Source: Puniceicoccales bacterium
Lineage (GTDB): Bacteria; Verrucomicrobiota; Verrucomicrobiia; Opitutales; UBA953
Assembly (NCBI GenBank): GCA_031289285.1
Contig: JAITPT010000252.1
Location: 1-11,371, forward strand
Reading direction: 5' to 3'
Length of the DNA: 11,371 nucleotides
The notes under the pieces: generated by a model
Told to the model about the DNA's origin: nothing
The model's database searches: none
The model's input: the letters and a program-made list of their open reading frames with translations, nothing else
In this document: in pieces, positions 7,186 to 11,371 of the stretch
Position numbering within the stretch: position 1 is the stretch's first letter
How the letters are laid out: each line of letters starts with the position of its first letter
Program-made: the position numbers and the translations under genes

Positions 7186-8231
7186 TACGGCAGGGTGCTC
7201 TGGTAGATGTCGTGGATGCGGATGAGGCCGACGCAGCGCAGGCCGTCGGGGTCGGTGACGGGCAAGACGGAAAGCTGCGAGGCACGCGCCTCCATGAGTT
7301 GCGCGGCGTTGCCGAGGCTCATGCCGGGCGCGGCGCGGACGGGGTTGCGCGTCATCACGTCGCCAGCGGTTTTTGCCGAAAGGTCGGCGGTCTGGCGCAG
7401 GGCGCGGCGCAAATCGCCATCGGTGACAAGCCCCGCAAGCAGCCCTTGCGGGTCGAGCACGCAGGCCGCGCCGAGGGGAAACTCCGTCATGGCGATAACG
7501 AGTTCGCGTAGCGGTGCGTCGGGGCCGACTGCGGCGATACGGCCAATCGGGTGCATGACCTCGCCGACAGTTAGCAGGAGGTTGCGCCCGAGTTGGCCAG
7601 CGGGGTGGAAGCGGGCGAAGTCGGCGGCTTGGAAACCGCGCTCGACCATGAGCGCCGCCGCCAGCGCGTCGCCGACCGCGAGCGTGAGCAGGGCACTGGT
7701 GGTGGGCACGAGGCCGAGCGGGTCGGCTTCGGCGCGGACGGGGATTTCGATGACCGCATCGGCCTGCCGCCCGAGGGGCGATTTGGCGTTGCAGGTGATG
7801 GCGATAATCGGCGAGCCAAAATGTTTGATGGTGGGCACGAGGCGCAGCACCTCGGCGGTCGCGCCGCTCTTGGAGACGAGGATGGCGGGGTCGCCCGGAT
7901 GGAAGACGCCGAGGTCGCCGTGGACGGCATCCGCGCTGTGCAGAAAGATGGCGGGCGTGCCCGTGCTGCAAAAAGTCGCCGCAATTTTTTGGGCGACGAG
8001 GCCGGATTTGCCGACGCCGGAGAGGACGACCTTGCCCTTGTTGTCGAGGAGGAGGCGCGTGGCAGCGGCAAAATCGCCGCTGAGTTTTTCCGCCAATTCG
8101 GCGAGTGCCGCCGTCTCGGACAAGAGCACACGCCTGCCCGATTCGATGATTTTTGCGTTTGCGGGCGAAGGCGCTACGGGCGGCTCTGCGGGCGGTTTTT
8201 CGGGCGATTTGGGAAAAGCGTCGTCTGGCAT
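7185..8231 (-). CDS. kdsD: Arabinose-5-phosphate isomerase (KdsD/KpsF/GutQ family)
   Basis: Converts D-ribulose 5-phosphate to D-arabinose 5-phosphate, the first committed step to Kdo for lipopolysaccharide or capsule, in the cytoplasm. Predicted 348 aa: a Pro-rich N-terminal extension of about 25 residues, a SIS domain, and two CBS domains (about 222-278 and 290-346). SIS landmarks are GVGKSGLVAQKIAATF (72-87), STGTPAIFLHSADAVHGDLG (89-108), SKSGATAE (120-127), ADPLGLVPTTSA (169-180) and FHPAGQLGRNL (208-218). Most relatives have Glu in the SxSGET loop; here it reads SKSGAT. The start ATG at 8231 lacks a good Shine-Dalgarno. It is transcribed divergently from pta; the M24 gene follows 114 bp downstream. 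No other Kdo gene is in view. Confidence in the family is high; kdsD versus a paralogue such as kpsF or gutQ is a naming question. Confidence 0.92.
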   Translation of the reverse strand: MPDDAFPKSPEKPPAEPPVAPSPANAKIIESGRRVLLSETAALAELAEKLSGDFAAATRLLLDNKGKVVLSGVGKSGLVAQKIAATFCSTGTPAIFLHSADAVHGDLGVFHPGDPAILVSKSGATAEVLRLVPTIKHFGSPIIAITCNAKSPLGRQADAVIEIPVRAEADPLGLVPTTSALLTLAVGDALAAALMVERGFQAADFARFHPAGQLGRNLLLTVGEVMHPIGRIAAVGPDAPLRELVIAMTEFPLGAACVLDPQGLLAGLVTDGDLRRALRQTADLSAKTAGDVMTRNPVRAAPGMSLGNAAQLMEARASQLSVLPVTDPDGLRCVGLIRIHDIYQSTLP

Positions 8232-8476
8232 GGCGCGGGAAAGTGCGCCGTGCCGCCGCCCTTGTCAACGCGCCGCCGCCGTCGCCCAGCGCGTCGCGCC
8301 GCCCGCTACGGTGCCCGGCGCGTTCGCCATGTTTGCGAAAAATCTTGCGGAAGGAACAAAGGCAGTGTTTGCCTGACTCAGCTGAACCGCCATTCCCCGC
8401 CACGGGAAACGACCTCTTTGTGGAGGTTGCCCTCTGGCGGGCGAACCGCCCTCAACCACTTTAACGAACACCCGCC
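8232..8476. promoter_or_regulatory. Divergent kdsD-pta intergenic region
   Basis: These 245 bp must carry the promoters of both genes, but no convincing -35/-10 pair is visible. Next to pta is an inverted repeat GGGCG-aac-CGCCC (8439-8451), framed by GGTTG (8425-8429) and CAACC (8453-8457) and ending about 20 nt before the pta ATG. It could form a leader stem. A smaller hairpin AGGCA-gtgtt-TGCCT lies at 8360-8374. Two short stretches (8339-8349 and 8381-8395) resemble the right end of the foldback element. Confidence 0.35.
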
Positions 8477-9550
8477 ATGTCCCTTGTCAACCGCCTCTCT
8501 GTGCGTCTCCAAAACCACCCCAAGCGCGTCGTCTATCCCGAAGGTTCCGACCCGCGCATCATCCAAGCCGCGCGTCTTTTCGCCACGCGCCGCCTCGGTG
8601 TGCCCATCCTCGTCGGCGACCGCACGCGCATCAAAATCAACGCTGCCCGCTTGAACATCAAGCTCGACGGCATCCGCATCATCGAGCCTGAACGTAGTGA
8701 AGAACGGGCGGTGTACGCGGAGAAGTTTCGCGGCTACCAGCGGTTCTCCGGACTCAACGAGCACGAGGCCGCCGAGTATCTCGGCAACCCGAATTATTTC
8801 GCAGCCATGATGCTCGTCACTGGCGCGGCGGACGCCATCGTGTCTGGCGCGACGGTCGGCCCTGCCAGCGGCCTGCGTCCCATTCTCCAAATCGTGCCGA
8901 GGCAAAGCTGCGTCAAGACCGTCTCCTCGATGCTCATTCTCGAAATGGAGAATCCGAAAATCGGCATAGACGGAGCGTTGTTTCTGACGGATTGCGCCGT
9001 GCTCCCCGAACCGACTACCGAGCAGCTTGCCGACATCGCTTGCACGACTGCCATGCTCGCCCACCACCTCACCAACCAGACGCCGCGTGTCGCCATGCTC
9101 GCCTACACGACCAAGAGCACGGGCAACTCCAGTGCCTCCGTTGCCCGCGTCAAGGCCGCCACTGCTGCCGCAAAAGCCCGCGCCGCCGAGTTTGACATGC
9201 CCGTCGAGATTGACGGCGAGTTGCAGATTGATGCTGCGCTCGACCCGTTCACGGCGGCGGTCAAAGACCTTGAGGGTTCGGTTGCGGGGCAGGCGAACGT
9301 GCTTGTTTTCCCTGACCTCAACGCTGCGAACATTTCCTCGAAGATGGTGCAGGTCCTCGCGGGTGTCCCTGCTTACGGGCAAATCCTCACGGGTCTTGCT
9401 CGCCCTGCCGCCGAGATTTCGCGCGGCGCGAGTGCCCACGACATTTTTGGCACGTCGGTGTTTGTCGCTGCGCAAGCCGTGGACAAACGTTACCTCTACC
9501 CGCTCAACCCCGAAAAAGACACCCCCGAGGTTTTCCCCTCCGCAGAGTGA
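8477..9550 (+). CDS. pta: Phosphate acetyltransferase (phosphotransacetylase)
   Basis: Interconverts acetyl-CoA plus phosphate with acetyl phosphate plus CoA, the first step of acetate formation with acetate kinase, or the reverse during acetate use. Predicted 357 aa, the short single-domain Pta type without the N-terminal regulatory domain of E. coli Pta. Landmarks: VVYPEGSDPRI (18-28), SGATVGPASGLRPILQIV (123-140), LTDCAVLPEPTTEQLADIA (170-188), VAMLAYTTKSTGNSS (205-219), NVLVFPDLNAANI (274-286) and SRGASAHDIF (315-324). S315, R316 and D322 match by spacing the Ser-Arg...Asp active-site residues known from the Methanosarcina enzyme. Phosphate butyryltransferase is the main alternative, but the DCAV...PT.EQLADIA block favours Pta. 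Start ATG 8477; no strong Shine-Dalgarno. The acetate kinase gene is not in the window. No clear terminator follows. Confidence 0.92.
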   Translation: MSLVNRLSVRLQNHPKRVVYPEGSDPRIIQAARLFATRRLGVPILVGDRTRIKINAARLNIKLDGIRIIEPERSEERAVYAEKFRGYQRFSGLNEHEAAEYLGNPNYFAAMMLVTGAADAIVSGATVGPASGLRPILQIVPRQSCVKTVSSMLILEMENPKIGIDGALFLTDCAVLPEPTTEQLADIACTTAMLAHHLTNQTPRVAMLAYTTKSTGNSSASVARVKAATAAAKARAAEFDMPVEIDGELQIDAALDPFTAAVKDLEGSVAGQANVLVFPDLNAANISSKMVQVLAGVPAYGQILTGLARPAAEISRGASAHDIFGTSVFVAAQAVDKRYLYPLNPEKDTPEVFPSAE

Positions 9551-9609
9551 GCGCAGGGCAGGGGGGGGAGCGAGGAGCGAGGGGACGAGGTGGGGAGGCC
9601 CCGATATAG

Positions 9610-9648
9610 GACCTATACGACTTATAGGTCTTATACGACCTATAGGTC
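9610..9648. repeat. GACCTATA/TATAGGTC palindrome array
   Basis: Half-sites alternate: GACCTATA 9610-9617, TATAGGTC 9623-9630, then a perfect 12-bp palindrome GACCTATAGGTC 9637-9648. The first pair forms an 8-bp stem with a 5-nt loop. It lies 60 bp after the pta stop. Mutually exclusive hairpins are possible. Its role is unknown; terminator or protein-binding array are options. Confidence 0.65.
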
Positions 9649-9680
9649 TTTACTCGGATTCCGCTTTTGGGCGGCGCGAA

Positions 9681-9713
9681 TTGCGCAAGATTTTGGAGCA
9701 GATGCGCGTTGGG
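9681..9713. repeat. Fragment related to the 162-bp foldback element
   Basis: TTGCGCAAGATTTTG (9681-9695) matches the reverse complement of copy B (bases 5874-5888) exactly, and the next 18 bases match at about 12 positions. This suggests a diverged relic or a related element. No inverted repeat ends were found around it. Confidence 0.45.
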
Positions 9714-9721
9714 ACTTCTCA

Positions 9722-9774
9722 TGCCCAGTGACGCCCTGTCATGTCAAATGATTTATTTAGCCTGGTAAATTATT
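9722..9774. repeat. 53-bp direct repeat, copy 1
   Basis: Matches 9879-9931 at 51 of 53 bases. It contains the symmetric motif TGAC-gccct-GTCA (9729-9741), the word ATGTCAAATGA (9741-9751), and an AT-rich stem-loop ATTTA-gcctgg-TAAAT (9755-9770). It is strikingly AT-rich at its 3' half compared with the rest of the window. Candidate recombination site, repeated operator or element end; unassigned. Confidence 0.75.
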
Positions 9775-9848
9775 CGGATAGCGTTCAGGGTGACGGACGA
9801 TACTGGGGGGGGGCGTGGCTTTTCCCTGCCCTCCTATTCAGATGGTGT

Positions 9849-9868
9849 CCGCACTCCGCACTCCGCAC
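9849..9868. repeat. 7-bp microrepeat CCGCACT
   Basis: Two complete CCGCACT copies and six bases of a third, between the two 53-bp direct repeats. The 9-G run at 9805-9813 lies in the same spacer. No function is apparent. Confidence 0.5.
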
Positions 9869-9878
9869 ATTCGTTCCG

Positions 9879-9931
9879 TGCCCAGTGACGCCCTGTCATG
9901 TCAAATAACTTATTTAGCCTGGTAAATTATT
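9879..9931. repeat. 53-bp direct repeat, copy 2
   Basis: Same orientation as copy 1, 157 bp further on. The two differences are in the AT-rich part, where the word reads ATGTCAAATAACTTA instead of ATGTCAAATGATTTA. TGAC-gccct-GTCA is at 9886-9898 and is unchanged, as is the ATTTA-gcctgg-TAAAT stem-loop. Confidence 0.75.
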
Positions 9932-10236
9932 AGGCGACCCCAAGGAAGTTGCACAACATCGCGGAAATTAGGCACTTGCAACGCAGTTGGCACCCCCCCC
10001 TGCGCTGGGGTTGTGATGCGACGGCGGCACAGGGAATGCAGGTGTCCCGCCCGAGGGAACCCACGGCATCAATTGCTACTATTCAGTTCCAGCCCCGCGA
10101 GGGCGCGGACAAATAGGGGAAGGAACTTGGGGGTTCAGACGTTCGTGTTAGTCCCTAAAAATGCCCAAAATTTCGGTTTTGTAATTAGTTGAAAAACAGC
10201 ATATTAACAATCTGTTCCTTGTAAGAGTCATGGAGG
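9932..10236. other. Non-coding stretch with possible RNA structure
   Basis: No credible ORF and no recognised RNA family. Local structure includes AGTTCC-ag-CCCC (10085-10096) pairing with GGGG-aa-GGAACT (10116-10127) around a symmetric internal loop, and CCCC-tgcgct-GGGG close to the 8-C run at 9993-10000. From about 10150 to 10220 the sequence becomes AT-rich. A small RNA, leftover mobile DNA or plain spacer are all possible. Confidence 0.3.
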
Positions 10237-10290
10237 GACGACAGCGGGCTGCGCTATGCCCGCAGCCTTCCGGCAGACACCGCTATCGTC
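10237..10290. repeat. REP-like compound palindrome 3' of the right RAYT
   Basis: Outer arms GACGACAGCGG (10237-10247) and CCGCTATCGTC (10280-10290) pair at 10 of 11 positions. Inside, GGCTGCG (10247-10253) and CGCAGCC (10261-10267) form a perfect 7-bp stem; an alternative stem GCGGGC/GCCCGC (10244-10249 and 10258-10263) overlaps it. It lies 113 bp beyond the stop of the RAYT on the minus strand. Palindromes beside RAYT genes are typically their REP substrates, so this is a candidate. Confidence 0.55.
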
Positions 10291-10403
10291 ATGGATTTCG
10301 CAGGGAACGATTAGGTGAAAGAGGCGGGAAAAGGCGGAGGCAGAGTGAGCGTTGAGGACTTGTGGGCGGATAGGTAGGTTTGTTCGGGCGGCTGGCTCCA
10401 AAC

Positions 10404-11371
10404 TCAGTGTTTGCGGCGGCGCAGGACACAGAGACCTTTCGGCCAATCGGCGGAAATCTCCGCGTCTGCGTCGGCAAACGGGATGGGTTTGCAACCCGAG
10501 CGGCGGTTGGTCTCGCGGGTGTATTGCGATAAGATTGCTCCGACAAACTTCGCGTCACCGATGGCACCGCCACGTGTGAACTGCGTAGCCTTCGTGAGCA
10601 GACGCTCTGAGTGGGAAAGTTTCCCGCCGGAAGCAGCAACCGCTTGCGCAGCCTCGGGGGCGATGCGGGCAGCGGAGGAGTCGCCGCGTTTTGCGGTTGC
10701 GCCTTTGCCAAACAACACGACGCGATAGGTATCCAGCATCTCCTCGTCGCTGAGGTTGTCCGAGGAAACCGCGTAGCGCAAATTGCGGCGCATCGTGCCC
10801 TTGGCACCTGTCGCCACCGCCTCCGCGTAGCCGCACCAGCGGTAGTCTTTCGGGTCTGCGACGAGACGCGCACGGACAGGGTTCAGGTCAATGTAGGCGG
10901 CGGCACTTTCCATCGCGAAAAACTTGTCGGCCTGCACAAGGGTGCTCGAAAACCGCTCAGACCAGAGCGTTCCAAAACGTTCGTGTGTGCGGTTATACCA
11001 GATGGAGAACCGCTGCTTGAAGGTCTTCATGAACTCGGAGACATCGCCCATGCGGCGCAGCATTTGCTTGCGCCACGCCTCGGCGTCTTCGTCGTCCTTC
11101 TTGAGCATCTCGGCGAGTGCCTTGGCATTGGCAGGCGCGTATTTGGTAGGCTTGGGATAGAGCACGGAGTAACGTCGCAGCAGCTCTGCGTCGGCGACCT
11201 CGCCCTGCTGCTGGACTCTGACGAGCACATGGAAATGGTTTCCCATGAGAGCGTATGTCACGACTTGGACACCGCAGAAGTCTGCGACTTGGTGGAGTTG
11301 TTTTTGCATGGTGTCTTTCTCGGCGTCGGAGAGGAAAATCTCTCCATTGACCGTTCGAGACACGCAATGAA
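10404..11371 (-). CDS. REP-associated tyrosine transposase (RAYT, Y1/HUH family), 5' end outside window
   Basis: Second RAYT, nearly complete. A GTG at 11363 could be taken as a start, but the frame stays open to the window edge and the two codons before it read His-Cys, giving HCVSRTVNGEIF, the usual N-terminal RAYT motif; the true start is therefore upstream. Key features: the HUH motif in YALMGNHFHVLV (His codons 11235-11237 and 11229-11231), FSIWYN with the likely catalytic Tyr (codon 10995-10997), GTLWSERF, YIDLNPVRARL, DPKDYRWCGYAEAV, and the C-terminal KRGDSSAARI and TRGGAIGDAKFV segments. The catalytic set looks intact. The protein probably nicks single-stranded palindromes. It is paralogous to the RAYT at 1-690 and points toward it. 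A compound palindrome follows its stop by 113 bp. No terminal inverted repeats or target duplications were seen. Confidence 0.92.
   Translation of the reverse strand, partial: HCVSRTVNGEIFLSDAEKDTMQKQLHQVADFCGVQVVTYALMGNHFHVLVRVQQQGEVADAELLRRYSVLYPKPTKYAPANAKALAEMLKKDDEDAEAWRKQMLRRMGDVSEFMKTFKQRFSIWYNRTHERFGTLWSERFSSTLVQADKFFAMESAAAYIDLNPVRARLVADPKDYRWCGYAEAVATGAKGTMRRNLRYAVSSDNLSDEEMLDTYRVVLFGKGATAKRGDSSAARIAPEAAQAVAASGGKLSHSERLLTKATQFTRGGAIGDAKFVGAILSQYTRETNRRSGCKPIPFADADAEISADWPKGLCVLRRRKH

Noticed and set aside
8240..8268. Possible kdsD promoter: perfect TTGACA on the minus strand (8263-8268)
   Set aside because: The hexamer 17 bases downstream is CACTTT, a poor -10, and it would leave almost no leader before the ATG.
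6994..8403. Long minus-strand frame of about 469 codons overlapping kdsD and the start of the M24 gene
   Set aside because: Arg/Pro-rich out-of-frame translation of kdsD, no recognisable domain.
8378..9475. Minus-strand frame of about 365 codons opposite pta
   Set aside because: Antisense shadow; pta motifs are intact on the plus strand.
9932..10236. tRNA, tmRNA, RNase P or SRP RNA in the gap before the right RAYT
   Set aside because: I looked for cloverleaf arms, a CCA-type end and the conserved RNase P and SRP motifs and found none.
1..11371. Composite transposon bounded by the two inward-facing RAYT genes
   Set aside because: RAYTs do not move as IS pairs, the two copies are clearly diverged, and the DNA between holds ordinary housekeeping genes.

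Overview
The window is high-GC bacterial DNA that looks chromosomal. It carries five complete protein genes and two REP-associated tyrosine transposase (RAYT) genes cut by the window edges. The gene content is a secreted GH106-type alpha-L-rhamnosidase, an arabinose-5-phosphate isomerase for Kdo synthesis, a phosphotransacetylase, an M24 aminopeptidase-like protein and a Soj/ParA ATPase. Start codons mostly lack a clear Shine-Dalgarno sequence and the intergenic DNA is rich in repeats. This suggests a Gram-negative polysaccharide degrader, and my best guess is Verrucomicrobiota (Opitutales-like). The lineage is inferred from general resemblance and was not tested.

Layout. 1-690 (+): C-terminal two-thirds of a RAYT. 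691-1481: non-coding and packed with repeats. It holds a hairpin with stem AAAAAAGGG/CCCTTTTTT, then three tandem units of about 146 bp that each end in that hairpin. The third unit is split by a 162-bp foldback element (MITE-like) with a 5-bp target duplication. 1482-8231: four genes on the minus strand, read in the order kdsD, M24 peptidase, GH106 rhamnosidase, parA. A second copy of the 162-bp element sits exactly at the stop codon of the M24 gene, and a cluster of four small hairpins lies between it and the rhamnosidase start. 8232-8476: divergent intergenic region. 8477-9550 (+): pta. 9551-10403: non-coding, with a GACCTATA palindrome array, a fragment related to the foldback element, two 53-bp direct repeats, poly-G/C runs, a possibly structured stretch and a REP-like palindrome. 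10404-11371 (-): second RAYT, cut at its 5' end.

How the genes relate. kdsD (Kdo precursor, lipopolysaccharide), the rhamnosidase (glycan breakdown) and pta (acetyl-CoA/acetyl-phosphate, fermentation or acetate metabolism) are independent metabolic functions and not one obvious pathway. parA has no parB partner in view. The distinctive content is the repeat biology. Two paralogous RAYT genes point inward from both ends, each has a different palindrome just 3' of it, and an 11-nt word (ATGTCAAATRA) precedes the stem-loop in two otherwise unrelated repeat families. That is the best candidate here for something not yet described.
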